This document shows, piece after piece, positions 1 to 8,331 of a DNA stretch of 47,567 nt (its first letter is position 1; every line of letters starts with the position of its first letter). This DNA comes from Massilia psychrophila (lineage in GTDB: Bacteria; Pseudomonadota; Gammaproteobacteria; Burkholderiales; Burkholderiaceae_D). The notes below the pieces were generated by a model. The model saw nothing but the letters and a program-made list of their open reading frames with translations. It did not search any database and was not told the origin of the DNA. The DNA lies in assembly GCF_002760665.1 (NCBI RefSeq), contig NZ_PDOB01000033.1:1-47567 (forward strand), given 5' to 3'. The position numbers and the translations under genes are program-made.

Positions 1-716
1 CGCGCCAGCGCCAGCGCCGGCACGTCGACCGCCTGGGCGGCCTGGGTGTCGGTGGCGCCGAGCAGCACGGCGGCGCGGCGCGCCGGGCCGGTGGCGTGCT
101 GCTCGCCGGCCAGGCGCAGCTGCGCCAGCAGGTCGTTGGCGTCGAACTGGCCGGCCTGGGCCAACGTGGCGATCAACGAAGCGCAGGCGTCGCCGTAACC
201 GGGCGGATTGACCAGCAGCGCGCGGGCGTCGCCGGCGACGTTCTCGCCCCGCACCGCACGCGACATCAGGCCGTAGCACTTGACCTGGATGTCGTCGTCG
301 AGCACGAACAGCGGATACTGCTGGTCGAAGTTAAGCCAGTCGCGGTTGCGCCCGAGTTCGAGCAGCCAGTCGTTGCGCATGCGGTCGGCGATGGCGCTGC
401 CCTGGTGGTGCTGCAGGAAATCGCGGATTTCGTCGCCTGAGGCGCTGCGCAGGCGCGGTTTGAGCCGATAATAATCGACATACGACGCGATCGCATGGTT
501 CGGCAGGCGGGCGGCATAACTGGCGGCACCGGCGGCGTCGTCCTGGCGCGCCGCTTCACGCAGCAGCAAGAACAGGTCGTCGGCGGCGCGGGCGGCAGCG
601 TCGGGCGCCACCGCCGGCTGCGGCGCCGGCGCAATGGGCACAGTGGCGCTTTGCGCCGCCGCCAGCATGCACGATCCGGAGAGGATAGCGACAACAAATA
701 ATTTTGACGAAAACAT
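1..716 (-). CDS. slt: Soluble lytic murein transglycosylase (Slt-type), N-terminal part, cut by window edge
   Basis: Minus-strand reading frame open from ATG at 716 to the left edge (about 238 residues). It begins with a signal peptide (MFSSKLFVVAILSGSCMLAA) followed by a Pro/Ala-rich stretch and then a helical region with an RLPNHAIASYVDYYRLKPRL-type segment, as in the superhelical U-domain of Slt70 periplasmic transglycosylases, which cleave peptidoglycan glycan strands to 1,6-anhydro products. The catalytic domain would lie beyond the edge, so activity cannot be judged. It diverges from the formyl-THF cyclo-ligase gene with only 34 bases between starts, an arrangement I recall from Oxalobacteraceae. 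Family call fairly sure; completeness unknown. Confidence 0.75.
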   Translation of the reverse strand, partial: MFSSKLFVVAILSGSCMLAAAQSATVPIAPAPQPAVAPDAAARAADDLFLLLREAARQDDAAGAASYAARLPNHAIASYVDYYRLKPRLRSASGDEIRDFLQHHQGSAIADRMRNDWLLELGRNRDWLNFDQQYPLFVLDDDIQVKCYGLMSRAVRGENVAGDARALLVNPPGYGDACASLIATLAQAGQFDANDLLAQLRLAGEQHATGPARRAAVLLGATDTQAAQAVDVPALALA

Positions 717-750
717 CAATCCAACTCTCTTTTCAGCTACATTCACGCCC

Positions 751-1356
751 ATGACCGGCCACTCCAGAATACCATGCGCCTCCACTGCACAGCCAGCATC
801 CCCGAGCGCCGAAGCAAAATCGGACAAGCTGGCGTTGCGCCGTGAACTCGCCGCCTTGCGCGCCTGCATCGACCCGGCGCGCAAGGCCGCCTGGGACGCG
901 GCCATCGGCGAGCGCCTGATGGCGTGGTGGCGCGCCCAGCCGGTACCCGCGCTGGGCGTGTACTGGCCGCTGCGCGGTGAAGCGGACTTGTCCTTAGCGT
1001 ACGTCGAATTGGCGCAACAGGGCGTTCGGCTGGCCTTGCCGGTGGTGCTGGCGCGCGATGCGGCGCTCGGCTTCGCCGACTGGCAGCCGGGCGAAGCGAT
1101 GCTCAAAGACGCGATGGGGGTGGCGGTGCCGGCCAGTCGGCGGATGGTGGCGCTGCCGCCGGCGCTGCTGGTGCCCTGCCTCGGTTTTAATCAAGACCGC
1201 TTTCGGCTCGGATACGGCGGCGGCTATTACGACCGCACCCTGGAGCACACGCCGCGCCCGTTCACGCTCGGCATCGCCTACGCTTGCCAGGCGGCGCAGT
1301 TTACTGGCGCGGCGCATGATGTCGCGCTGGACCGGATTATTACGGAACTTGGCTAA
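751..1356 (+). CDS. 5-formyltetrahydrofolate cyclo-ligase (MTHFS)
   Basis: About 201 residues, the usual family length. The enzyme uses ATP to convert 5-formyl-THF to 5,10-methenyl-THF in one-carbon metabolism, which fits its neighbour metF. The signature is the C-terminal RLGYGGGYYDRTLE nucleotide/folate-binding motif, preceded by LVPCLGFNQD; the N-terminal KLALRRELAALR helix is also typical. I chose ATG 751 because the frame is open upstream to 634 only by running through the start of the divergent slt gene. The first 25 or so residues (MTGHSRIPCASTAQPAS) look like a poorly conserved extension, so a later non-ATG start cannot be excluded. Confidence 0.9.
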   Translation: MTGHSRIPCASTAQPASPSAEAKSDKLALRRELAALRACIDPARKAAWDAAIGERLMAWWRAQPVPALGVYWPLRGEADLSLAYVELAQQGVRLALPVVLARDAALGFADWQPGEAMLKDAMGVAVPASRRMVALPPALLVPCLGFNQDRFRLGYGGGYYDRTLEHTPRPFTLGIAYACQAAQFTGAAHDVALDRIITELG

Positions 1357-1395
1357 CGTCGTTCGGTGCGGGACTGCGCATTGAAACCAGATGAA

Positions 1396-1416
1396 ACCGG
1401 TTAACGTTGAACCGGT
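1396..1416. terminator. Inverted repeat between convergent 5-FCL gene and metF
   Basis: ACCGGTT at 1396-1402 and AACCGGT at 1410-1416 form a 7-bp inverted repeat with a 7-base loop, in the 87-base gap where the 5-FCL gene and metF converge. It may act as a shared terminator, but there is no T tract on either side, so the call is weak. Confidence 0.25.
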
Positions 1417-1443
1417 AGCATCCACAGCGCTTGCACACCCACG

Positions 1444-2277
1444 CTAGGTGCTTGCCAGCCGCTGCCACAAGGCGCTGGTCGGCCCCGCCTGGTTCATGCT
1501 GTAGAAGTGCAGGCCCGGCGCGCCGCCGGCCAGCAGGCGCTCGCACAAGACACTGACGACGTCGAGGCCGAACGCCTTGATCGAGGCACTGTCGTCGCCG
1601 AAGCTGGCCAGCTTCAGGCGCACCCAGCGCGGGATCTCGGCGCCGCACATGTCGGAAAAACGCATTAGCTGGGTGTAGTTCGTGATCGGCATGATGCCGG
1701 CCACGATCGGCACATCGACGCCCAGCTTGCGCGCGTTGTCGACGAACTGGAAATAGGCGTCGGCATTGTAGAAGTACTGGGTGATCGCGGCGTTTGCGCC
1801 AGCGTGCACCTTGCGCGCGAAGTTCTGCAGGTCATCCTGCGGCGAGCGCGCCTGCGGATGCACTTCGGGATAGGCCGCCACCTCGACATGGAACCAGTCG
1901 CCGGTCTCGAGACGGATAAACTCGACCAGATCGCTGGCGTAGCGCAGTTCGCCGGCGCCGCCGTAACCGCTCGGCAGGTCACCGCGCAACGCCACCACGC
2001 GCTTGATGCCGTGCGACTTGAATTTGGCCAGGATGGCGCGGATCGATTCGCGCGAGCCGCCGACGCATGACAGGTGGGGCGCAGCGACGTGGCCCTCGTT
2101 GATGATCTCAAGCACCGTGTCGAGCGTGCCTTGCTGGGTGCTGCCGCCGGCACCGAAGGTGACCGAAAAATACTTCGGATCGAGCGTAGCGAGGCTGGCG
2201 CGCGCCACGCGCAGCTTGTCGGCGCCCTCTGCTGTCTTGGGCGGGTAAAACTCGATACTGAAATTATTGGTTTTCAT
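1444..2277 (-). CDS. metF: 5,10-methylenetetrahydrofolate reductase
   Basis: 277 residues, full length for bacterial MetF. The flavoenzyme reduces 5,10-methylene-THF to 5-methyl-THF, the methyl donor for methionine synthesis. It shows the N-terminal FSIEFYPPKT motif (conserved catalytic Glu), SVTFGAGGST, the substrate loop HLSCVGGSRESIR, the RVVALRGDLP motif and late PIVAGIMPITNY. ATG 2277 lies inside the last codons of the upstream membrane-protein gene (14-base overlap), which implies translational coupling. It is the last gene of ahcY-membrane protein-metF, so it is probably controlled by the SAH riboswitch ahead of ahcY. Confidence 0.96.
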   Translation of the reverse strand: MKTNNFSIEFYPPKTAEGADKLRVARASLATLDPKYFSVTFGAGGSTQQGTLDTVLEIINEGHVAAPHLSCVGGSRESIRAILAKFKSHGIKRVVALRGDLPSGYGGAGELRYASDLVEFIRLETGDWFHVEVAAYPEVHPQARSPQDDLQNFARKVHAGANAAITQYFYNADAYFQFVDNARKLGVDVPIVAGIMPITNYTQLMRFSDMCGAEIPRWVRLKLASFGDDSASIKAFGLDVVSVLCERLLAGGAPGLHFYSMNQAGPTSALWQRLAST

Positions 2278-2617
2278 CTTTTCCGAGCAGTAAAGTGGAC
2301 AAGGCCCACGAGATTACGCTGTACAGGATCGCGGCCAGCATCGCCGACCAGAATCCCGCGACATGGAAACCACCGACCATCTGCGCCACGCCCCAGAACA
2401 GCAGGCCGTTAATCACCAGGATGAACAGGCCGAGCGACAGGAACGTCACCGGCAATGTCAGCAGCACCAGCACGGGCCGGATCAGGGTGTTTACCAGGCC
2501 CAGCACGAGGGCGGCGATGAAGGCGGCGCCGATGCTGGTCACGGTTACGGATTGCATCAGGTAGGGCAGCGCCATCAGGGCGGCGGCGTTGATAATCCAG
2601 GTCAATAACAGGCGCAT
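2264..2617 (-). CDS. Phage-holin-4-2/YvlD-like small membrane protein
   Basis: 117 residues with about four hydrophobic helices (roughly residues 2-20, 25-45, 55-80, 88-108) and the LVLGLVNTLIRPVLVLLTLP segment with the N-T-x-I-R-P signature of the PF04020 'phage holin family' (YvlD-like) inner-membrane proteins. Despite the name these are mostly chromosomal proteins of unknown function; nothing here suggests a prophage. It sits between ahcY and metF in the same direction, 96 bases after ahcY and overlapping metF by 14 bases. Its place in a methyl-cycle operon is a conserved betaproteobacterial theme as I recall it, but no biochemical role can be read from the sequence. Confidence 0.8.
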   Translation of the reverse strand: MRLLLTWIINAAALMALPYLMQSVTVTSIGAAFIAALVLGLVNTLIRPVLVLLTLPVTFLSLGLFILVINGLLFWGVAQMVGGFHVAGFWSAMLAAILYSVISWALSTLLLGKDENQ

Positions 2618-2653
2618 CGGGACCCTTTTATTGTAATTTTTGATTTGAATTTT

Positions 2654-2700
2654 GTAATGCGGGAAACTGGCGCGGGGCCGCCGCGCCAGGGTAATGCGGG
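2654..2700. repeat. 10-bp direct repeats flanking a GC-rich hairpin
   Basis: GTAATGCGGG occurs at 2654-2663 and again at 2691-2700. Between them CTGGCGCGG (2667-2675) and CCGCGCCAG (2681-2689) make a 9-bp stem with a 5-base loop. The element lies just downstream of the ahcY stop and may be an intercistronic stabiliser or attenuator between ahcY and the membrane-protein gene. Confidence 0.5.
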
Positions 2701-2713
2701 TTACCGATATCGA

Positions 2714-4129
2714 TTAATAGCGGTATTGATCCGGCTTGTACGGACCGTCCTTGCTGACGGTGATGTACGCGGCTTGCTCATCGGTCAAAACGGTCAGTTG
2801 GGCGTTGAGCTTTTTGAGCTGCAGGCGCGCCACTTTCTCGTCAAGGTGTTTCGGCAGCACGTAGACGCCGACCGGGTACTTGTCGATGTTGCCGAACAGT
2901 TCGATCTGGGCGATGGTCTGGTTGGCGAACGAGGAGCTCATCACGTACGACGGATGGCCGGTGCCGCAACCGAGGTTGACCAGGCGGCCTTCGGCCAACA
3001 GGATGATGCGCTTGCCCGACGGGAAGATCACGTGATCGACTTGCGGCTTGATGTTGTCCCACTCGTATTTCTTGAGCGAGGCGACATCGATTTCGTTGTC
3101 GAAGTGGCCGATGTTGCAGACGATCGCCTGGTCCTTCATCGCCAGCATGTGCTGCTCGGTGAGGACGTGATAGTTGCCGGTGCAGGTGACAAAAATGTCG
3201 CCGTGTTCGGCGGCGTAATCCATCGTCACCACGCGGTAACCTTCCATCGCCGCCTGCAACGCGCAGATCGGGTCGATTTCGGTGACCCAGACCTGGGCCG
3301 ACAACGCGCGCATGGCCTGGGCCGAGCCCTTGCCGACGTCGCCGTAGCCGGCGATGACGGCAACCTTGCCGGCGATCATGACGTCGGTAGCGCGCTTGAC
3401 GCCGTCGACCAGCGATTCGCGGCAGCCGTACAAATTGTCGAACTTCGACTTGGTGACGGAATCGTTGACGTTAATCGCCGGGAAAGCCAGCTTGCCTTCC
3501 TTGTGCATCTGGTACAGGCGGTGCACGCCGGTGGTGGTCTCTTCGGTCACACCGAGGATCGCCGGCAGGCGCTTCGAATACCAGGTGGCGTCTTTTGCCA
3601 GGTGCGCCTTGATCGAATTGAACAGGCAGATTTCCTCTTCCGAACCGGGGCTGGCCAGCACCGAGATGTCGGTTTCGGCGCGCGTACCCAAATGCAGCAG
3701 CAAGGTGGCGTCGCCGCCGTCGTCGAGGATCATGTTCGAATAGACACCATCGCCGGGCCACTCGAAGATGCGGTGGGTGTAGTCCCAGTATTGATCGAGC
3801 GTTTCGCCCTTGACGGCGAACACCGGGGTGCCGGCGACGGCGATGGCGGCGGCGGCATGGTCCTGGGTCGAGTAGATGTTGCAAGACGCCCAGCGCACCT
3901 GCGCGCCAAGCGCTTCGAGCGTCTGGATCAGCACCGCGGTCTGAATCGTCATGTGCAGCGAGCCGGTGATGCGCGCGCCCTTCAATGGCTGACTGGCGGC
4001 GAATTCCTGGCGAATCGCCATCAGGCCCGGCATTTCGGTTTCGGCAATCTTGATTTCTTTGTTACCCCATGCGGCCAAGCTGATGTCGGCGATGTGGTAG
4101 TCGTTGATGCTCTTGAGTACGGCGTTCAT
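2714..4129 (-). CDS. ahcY: S-adenosylhomocysteine hydrolase
   Basis: 471 residues. It hydrolyses SAH, the product of methyltransfer, to homocysteine and adenosine with tightly bound NAD. The Rossmann NAD motif GYGDVGKG is near residues 261-268. Other signatures are the ETEMPGL and [17 protein letters not shown] segments, [12 protein letters not shown] and the canonical C-terminus [11 protein letters not shown]. Two in-frame starts exist, GTG 4132 and ATG 4129; AGGAGG at 4135-4140 is 5 bases from the ATG and only 2 from the GTG, so I use ATG. The leader carries an SAH riboswitch. First gene of the ahcY-YvlD-like-metF unit. Confidence 0.97.
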   Translation of the reverse strand: MNAVLKSINDYHIADISLAAWGNKEIKIAETEMPGLMAIRQEFAASQPLKGARITGSLHMTIQTAVLIQTLEALGAQVRWASCNIYSTQDHAAAAIAVAGTPVFAVKGETLDQYWDYTHRIFEWPGDGVYSNMILDDGGDATLLLHLGTRAETDISVLASPGSEEEICLFNSIKAHLAKDATWYSKRLPAILGVTEETTTGVHRLYQMHKEGKLAFPAINVNDSVTKSKFDNLYGCRESLVDGVKRATDVMIAGKVAVIAGYGDVGKGSAQAMRALSAQVWVTEIDPICALQAAMEGYRVVTMDYAAEHGDIFVTCTGNYHVLTEQHMLAMKDQAIVCNIGHFDNEIDVASLKKYEWDNIKPQVDHVIFPSGKRIILLAEGRLVNLGCGTGHPSYVMSSSFANQTIAQIELFGNIDKYPVGVYVLPKHLDEKVARLQLKKLNAQLTVLTDEQAAYITVSKDGPYKPDQYRY

Positions 4130-4155
4130 CACGCCCTCCTTTCAGTTAGAAAAAA

Positions 4156-4216
4156 GTAACGTGAGCGCAGTGTAGTCCGAGCCTGGCGAAAATGAATTCG
4201 TCGCAGCGCTCCTCGG
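4156..4216 (-). promoter_or_regulatory. SAH riboswitch upstream of ahcY
   Basis: Read on the minus strand from 4216 the leader contains CCGAGGAGCGCTGCGACGAA, then CCAGGCTCGG, then TGCGCTCACGTTAC ending at 4156. CCGAG and CTCGG form P1, and GAGCGC can pair with GCGCTC further on; these blocks match the SAH-riboswitch consensus as I know it from Pseudomonas and Ralstonia. The element ends about 20 bases before the ahcY SD. Known behaviour: an on-switch responding to S-adenosylhomocysteine over SAM. The match in motif, order and target gene makes the call strong. Confidence 0.93.
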
Positions 4217-4224
4217 AATGTAAA

Positions 4225-4230
4225 ATTTTA
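4225..4230 (-). promoter_or_regulatory. Probable -10 element of the ahcY promoter
   Basis: TAAAAT on the minus strand at 4230-4225 would place transcription start near 4218, just at the 5' edge of the SAH riboswitch. No convincing -35 was seen. Confidence 0.4.
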
Positions 4231-4266
4231 TCACAGAACAGGAAATCTGGATGTCGGCCCTGCTTG

Positions 4267-4300
4267 CAAAATGGGGTCCTGGCGAACGCGAGGACCCCAT
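4267..4300 (-). terminator. Rho-independent terminator of metK
   Basis: A perfect 10-bp stem, ATGGGGTCCT/AGGACCCCAT (4271-4280 and 4291-4300), with a 10-base loop. On the minus strand the stem is followed by TTTTGC. It lies about 20 bases after the metK stop and isolates metK from the ahcY promoter. Confidence 0.7.
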
Positions 4301-4320
4301 CTGCGCGAACAGCTAGCGTG

Positions 4321-5487
4321 TTACGACAAGCCGGCCTCGGCGCGCAGCAGCGCGACCTTGTCGGTACGCTCCCAGGTAAATTCCGGCTCTTCGCGGCCGA
4401 AGTGGCCGTAAGCTGCGGTTTTCTGGTAGATCGGACGCAGCAGGTCGAGCATCTGGACGATGCCTTTCGGGCGCAGGTCGAAGTGTTCCATCACCAGCCG
4501 GGCAATCTTGTCGTCGGAGATGACACCGGTGCCTTCCGTGTAGACGGTGATGTTGATCGGTTTGGCGACGCCGATTGCGTAGCTCACTTGGACCTGGCAC
4601 TGGCGCGCCAGGCCGGCCGCGACGATGTTCTTGGCGACATAGCGCGCCGCGTACGCCGCCGAGCGGTCGACCTTGGACGGGTCCTTGCCGGAAAAAGCGC
4701 CGCCGCCGTGCGGTGCGGCGCCGCCGTAGGTGTCGACGATGATCTTGCGGCCGGTCAGGCCGCAGTCGCCCTGCGGGCCGCCGATGACGAAGCGGCCGGT
4801 CGGGTTGACCAGGTAGCGCGTGCCAACCAGCCATTCGCGCGGCAGCACCTGCTTGATGATCTCTTCGATCACCGCTTCTTCGATCTGGCTGTGCGACACT
4901 TCCGGCGCGTGCTGGGTCGACAGCACGACGGTGTCGACCGCGACCGGGCGGCCGTCGACGTAGCGCAGCGTGACCTGCGACTTGGCGTCCGGGCGCAGCC
5001 ACGGCAGCCGGCCGTCCTTGCGCAGTTGCGACTGGCGCTCGACCAGGCGATGGGCGTAATGGATCGCGGCAGGCATCAGCTCGGCCGTCTCGTCGCAGGC
5101 GTAGCCGAACATCAGGCCCTGGTCGCCAGCGCCCTGGTCGAGGTCGATGCCGGCGCCTTCATTGACGCCTTGCGCGATGTCGGGCGACTGCTTGTCGTAG
5201 CACACCATTACCGCGCAACCCTTGTAGTCGATGCCGTACTCGGTGTTGTCGTAGCCGATGCGCTTGATGGTCTCGCGCGCAACCTGAATATAATCGACGT
5301 TGGCGTGGGTGGTGATCTCACCGGCCAACACCACCAGGCCGGTGTTGCACAGCGTCTCGGCGGCGACGCGCGCAGCCGGGTCCTGTTCGAAAATAGCGTC
5401 CAGGATGGCGTCGGAAATTTGGTCGGCAACCTTGTCGGGGTGGCCTTCGGACACGGATTCAGAGGTGAAAAGATAGTCGTTGGACAT
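4321..5487 (-). CDS. metK: S-adenosylmethionine synthetase
   Basis: 388 residues, full length. It makes SAM from methionine and ATP. It begins [19 protein letters not shown], the canonical N-terminus with the catalytic His, and has the [12 protein letters not shown] substrate loop, the [17 protein letters not shown]-loop-like segment, and the late [14 protein letters not shown] motif. ATG 5487 has an AGGAG Shine-Dalgarno 5 bases upstream. It is monocistronic: a terminator follows and the divergent lpxL gene starts 189 bases away. No SAM riboswitch was recognised in its leader. Confidence 0.98.
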   Translation of the reverse strand: MSNDYLFTSESVSEGHPDKVADQISDAILDAIFEQDPAARVAAETLCNTGLVVLAGEITTHANVDYIQVARETIKRIGYDNTEYGIDYKGCAVMVCYDKQSPDIAQGVNEGAGIDLDQGAGDQGLMFGYACDETAELMPAAIHYAHRLVERQSQLRKDGRLPWLRPDAKSQVTLRYVDGRPVAVDTVVLSTQHAPEVSHSQIEEAVIEEIIKQVLPREWLVGTRYLVNPTGRFVIGGPQGDCGLTGRKIIVDTYGGAAPHGGGAFSGKDPSKVDRSAAYAARYVAKNIVAAGLARQCQVQVSYAIGVAKPINITVYTEGTGVISDDKIARLVMEHFDLRPKGIVQMLDLLRPIYQKTAAYGHFGREEPEFTWERTDKVALLRAEAGLS

Positions 5488-5675
5488 GGAAGCTCCTGTT
5501 ACTGTTCATAAAATCAATATCGCAGTAAAGGCACTTTCCTGCGACGCTTTAGCGACATTTATATTCCGCTTCGCAAGTTGTCTATTAACTCGGCGGATCC
5601 ATCAACGTGGTATTTTACGCTCCTTGTGAATTTTTGGCTGGGTTACCGGCCGTACACTGACGTCAGTCAACTACC

Positions 5676-6527
5676 ATGCTCGTTCTCCTCTTCCGATTGC
5701 TGTCGTTTTTACCGCTTCCGCTGCTGCACCTGCTCGGGTCCGCGCTCGGCTGGCTGGTGTACCTGGCCTCGCCATCGTACCGGCGCCGGATGCGCGCCAA
5801 CCTCGAGGCGGCCGGACTCGGCCGCGAGCTGTCGCGCGCGGTGGCCGAGTCCGGCAAGGCCATTGTCGAACTGCCGTTCGTCTGGTGCGCCAGGCCGGAA
5901 CGGGTGGCGCGTCACGCCACCGACGAGAACTGGGAGCACGTGCAGGCGGTACTCGATAGCGGCCGCGGGATTGTCTTTTTGACGCCGCACCTGGGCTGCT
6001 TTGAAATCACCGCGCAACAGATCGCGCTGCGCACGCCGCTCACTGTCATGTACCGCCCGCCCAAGCAGGCGGCGCTGAAACCCTTGATCGAGGGCGCCCG
6101 GGCGCGCCACAACTTGCACCTGGCGCCGGCCAACCTGTCGGGGGTACGGATACTGGCCAAGACGCTGAAAAAAGGCCAGCCGATCGGCCTGCTGCCGGAC
6201 CAGGTGCCGCAGCAGGGCGAAGGCGTGTGGGCGCCGTTTTTCGGCCGCAGCGCTTACACCATGACGTTACCGGCCAAGCTGGCGCAGATGGGCGATGCCG
6301 CGGTGATCCTGGTGTACGCCGAGCGCTTGGCCGCGGGTAAAGGCTTCGTGGTGCGCTTCGTGCCGTTCGAGGGCGAACTGAGCGGCACCGCCGCCGAACA
6401 GGCCGGTGCGATCAACCGCGCGATGGAGCAGCTGATCGCGCGCTGCCCGTCGCAATATTTCTGGAGCTACAACCGCTACAAGCAGCCGGATGGCGTCGCC
6501 GCGCCCGAAGCCCGGGCGCAAGCATGA
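5676..6527 (+). CDS. Lipid A late acyltransferase (LpxL/HtrB family), first copy
   Basis: 283 residues. The family transfers an acyl chain from acyl-ACP to the Kdo2-lipid IVA precursor at the inner-membrane face. Seen: an N-terminal hydrophobic anchor (residues 1-30), the catalytic HX4E motif HLGCFE (His105, Glu110), a basic YRPPKQAALKPLIEGAR segment, LLPDQVPQQGEGVWAPFFG, and the terminal SQYFWSYNRYKQ motif. Its stop overlaps the start of a second homologue in an ATGA junction, so the pair is translated together. Whether this one is LpxL and the next LpxM cannot be settled by eye. Confidence 0.9.
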   Translation: MLVLLFRLLSFLPLPLLHLLGSALGWLVYLASPSYRRRMRANLEAAGLGRELSRAVAESGKAIVELPFVWCARPERVARHATDENWEHVQAVLDSGRGIVFLTPHLGCFEITAQQIALRTPLTVMYRPPKQAALKPLIEGARARHNLHLAPANLSGVRILAKTLKKGQPIGLLPDQVPQQGEGVWAPFFGRSAYTMTLPAKLAQMGDAAVILVYAERLAAGKGFVVRFVPFEGELSGTAAEQAGAINRAMEQLIARCPSQYFWSYNRYKQPDGVAAPEARAQA

Positions 6528-7393
6528 GGTTGCTGCTCGGACTGATGTGGCTGCTGCACTGGCTGCCGCTGCCGCTGCTGGGGCGCTTCGGCGAAGCCAT
6601 CGGCAGCCTGCTCTTCATGGTCTTGAAGACGCGGCGCCACATCGCCCTGACCAACCTGCGGCTGTGCATGCCGGAATTGTCGGATGCCGAACGGATGAGC
6701 TTGGCGCGCCAGCACTTCCAGGCTTATTCGCGCAGCGTATGGGAGCGCGCCATTCTTTGGTGGGCATCTCCGGCCCGGTTGCGCCGCCTGATCCGGGTCG
6801 AGCCCGGCGTGCCGCTGGCGGCGATCGACGCGGGCCCGGTGATTTTGCTGTGCCCGCACTTCGTCAGCCTGGATGTGGCCGGCGTGGCGGTGATGCTCGA
6901 ATCGAGCCTGTGCTCGATATATGTGCGGCAGAAAAACCGCGCCTTCGACGACGTGCTGCGGCGCGGCCGCTCACGCTTTCGCCCGGTGCAGTTGTTCTCG
7001 CGCCAGCAAGGCGTCAAGCCAATCATGCGCGCGCTGCGCGAGGGCCTGCCCTACTTCATGCTGCCGGACATGGATTTCGGCGACAAGGACGCACCGTTCG
7101 TGCCGTTCTTCGGCGTACCGGCAGCGACCCTGACGGCGCCCGGGCGCATCGCCGCGGCCGCCGGCGCCCAGGTAATCCCGGTGGTGGCGACCTACCTGCC
7201 CAACTATCGGGGCTGGACGGTTAAATTCTACCCGGCCTTCGCCGACTACCCCGGCGGCGACACGATCGAAGCGGCACGCCGCATGAACGCCTTCATCGAA
7301 GAGCGCGTGCGCGAGGCGCCGGCCGAATACTTCTGGACCCACAAGCGCTTCAAGACGCGCCCGGCCGGCGAGATGTCGCCCTACGCCCGATAA
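6524..7393 (+). CDS. Lipid A late acyltransferase (LpxL/LpxM family), second copy
   Basis: 289 residues, same family as the gene before it but clearly diverged. It has an N-terminal membrane anchor, [17 protein letters not shown] (the typical R-x-x-A-x-x-N-L segment), catalytic HX4D as HFVSLD (His112, Asp117), [18 protein letters not shown] and C-terminal [15 protein letters not shown]. It starts within the stop of the first copy. Two tandem acyltransferases imply a hexa-acylated lipid A built by successive additions; this is inference. dapF follows 26 bases later in the same direction. Confidence 0.9.
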   Translation: MRLLLGLMWLLHWLPLPLLGRFGEAIGSLLFMVLKTRRHIALTNLRLCMPELSDAERMSLARQHFQAYSRSVWERAILWWASPARLRRLIRVEPGVPLAAIDAGPVILLCPHFVSLDVAGVAVMLESSLCSIYVRQKNRAFDDVLRRGRSRFRPVQLFSRQQGVKPIMRALREGLPYFMLPDMDFGDKDAPFVPFFGVPAATLTAPGRIAAAAGAQVIPVVATYLPNYRGWTVKFYPAFADYPGGDTIEAARRMNAFIEERVREAPAEYFWTHKRFKTRPAGEMSPYAR

Positions 7394-7419
7394 ACCACCA
7401 TAACCGATATACTTTTATT

Positions 7420-8283
7420 ATGAAATTGAAATTTACCAAGATGCACGGCGCTGGCAACGATTTTATCGTCGTCGACGCCATCAACCAGCAGGTCGACCTG
7501 TCGACCCAGCAGTGGGCGGCGCTGGCCGACCGCCGTTTCGGCATTGGCGCCGACCAGGTGCTGGTGGTCCAGAAAAGCGACACCGAAGGCTGCGACTTTC
7601 GCTATCGTATCTTCAACAATGACGGCGGCGAAGTCGAACAGTGCGGCAATGGCGCCCGTGCGTTCGTCAAGTTCGTCACCGAAAAAGGCTTGACGACGCA
7701 ACGCGCGATCCGGGTGCAAACCATGAACGGCATCATCGCGCCGCGCCTGGAAGACGACGGCAGCGTGACGGTCGACATGGGCGCGCCGGTACTTGAGCCG
7801 GCGCTGGTGCCGTTCGACAGCGCCGGCCTGGCCGGCTGGGCCGAGGGCGGCGACACCTTGTGGCCGCTGTCGATCGAACAGCCGGGCGGTGCCAACACCG
7901 TGTTCTTGTCGGTCGTCTCGATGGGCAACCCTCACGCGGTGCAGGTGGTCGACGACGTCGATTGCGCGCCGGTCGAGCAAAGCGGCCCGCTGATCGAGCA
8001 CCACCCGCGCTTCCCGAACCGGGTCAACGCCGGCTTCATGCAGATCGAAGGCCGCCATCGCATCAAGCTGCGGGTGTACGAGCGCGGCGCCGGCGAAACC
8101 CTGGCCTGCGGTACCGGCTCGTGCGCGGCGGTGGTGGCCGGCATCCGGCGCGGCCTGCTCGATTCGCCGGTGCAGGTAAGTGCGCGCGGCGGCGAACTGT
8201 CGGTGGCGTGGGCCGGCATTGGTGCACCGGTCTACCTGACCGGGCCGGCGGTGACGGTGTTCGAAGGCGAAGTGACGCTGTAG
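7420..8283 (+). CDS. dapF: Diaminopimelate epimerase
   Basis: 287 residues, slightly longer than the usual 275. It interconverts LL- and meso-diaminopimelate for lysine and peptidoglycan synthesis. N-terminal [16 protein letters not shown] is canonical. The two catalytic cysteines are Cys75 in [12 protein letters not shown] and Cys230 in [10 protein letters not shown]. The extra length lies around residues 130-155, before [14 protein letters not shown]. In many proteobacteria dapF is directly followed by a DUF484 gene and xerC; here those two lie about 12 kb downstream, behind the T6SS/porin block. Confidence 0.97.
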   Translation: MKLKFTKMHGAGNDFIVVDAINQQVDLSTQQWAALADRRFGIGADQVLVVQKSDTEGCDFRYRIFNNDGGEVEQCGNGARAFVKFVTEKGLTTQRAIRVQTMNGIIAPRLEDDGSVTVDMGAPVLEPALVPFDSAGLAGWAEGGDTLWPLSIEQPGGANTVFLSVVSMGNPHAVQVVDDVDCAPVEQSGPLIEHHPRFPNRVNAGFMQIEGRHRIKLRVYERGAGETLACGTGSCAAVVAGIRRGLLDSPVQVSARGGELSVAWAGIGAPVYLTGPAVTVFEGEVTL

Positions 8284-8331
8284 CCAGGCCGACCCGGGCG
8301 CTGCGCGTTTCTGGTCAATTCGATTTGTTCA

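Noticed and set aside
634-750. Upstream start at 634 for the formyl-THF cyclo-ligase
   Set aside because: It would overlap the start of the divergent slt gene and add 39 residues unlike the family.
2645-4159. Long plus-strand reading frame (504 codons) opposite ahcY
   Set aside because: It is the mirror of a high-G+C coding gene: Arg/His/Asp/Gly-rich translation with no family character. ahcY on the other strand is unmistakable and has a riboswitch and ribosome site.
5488-5675. SAM riboswitch or clear promoter before metK
   Set aside because: No SAM-riboswitch motif is seen; TATAAA near the middle has no well-spaced -35. Left uncalled.
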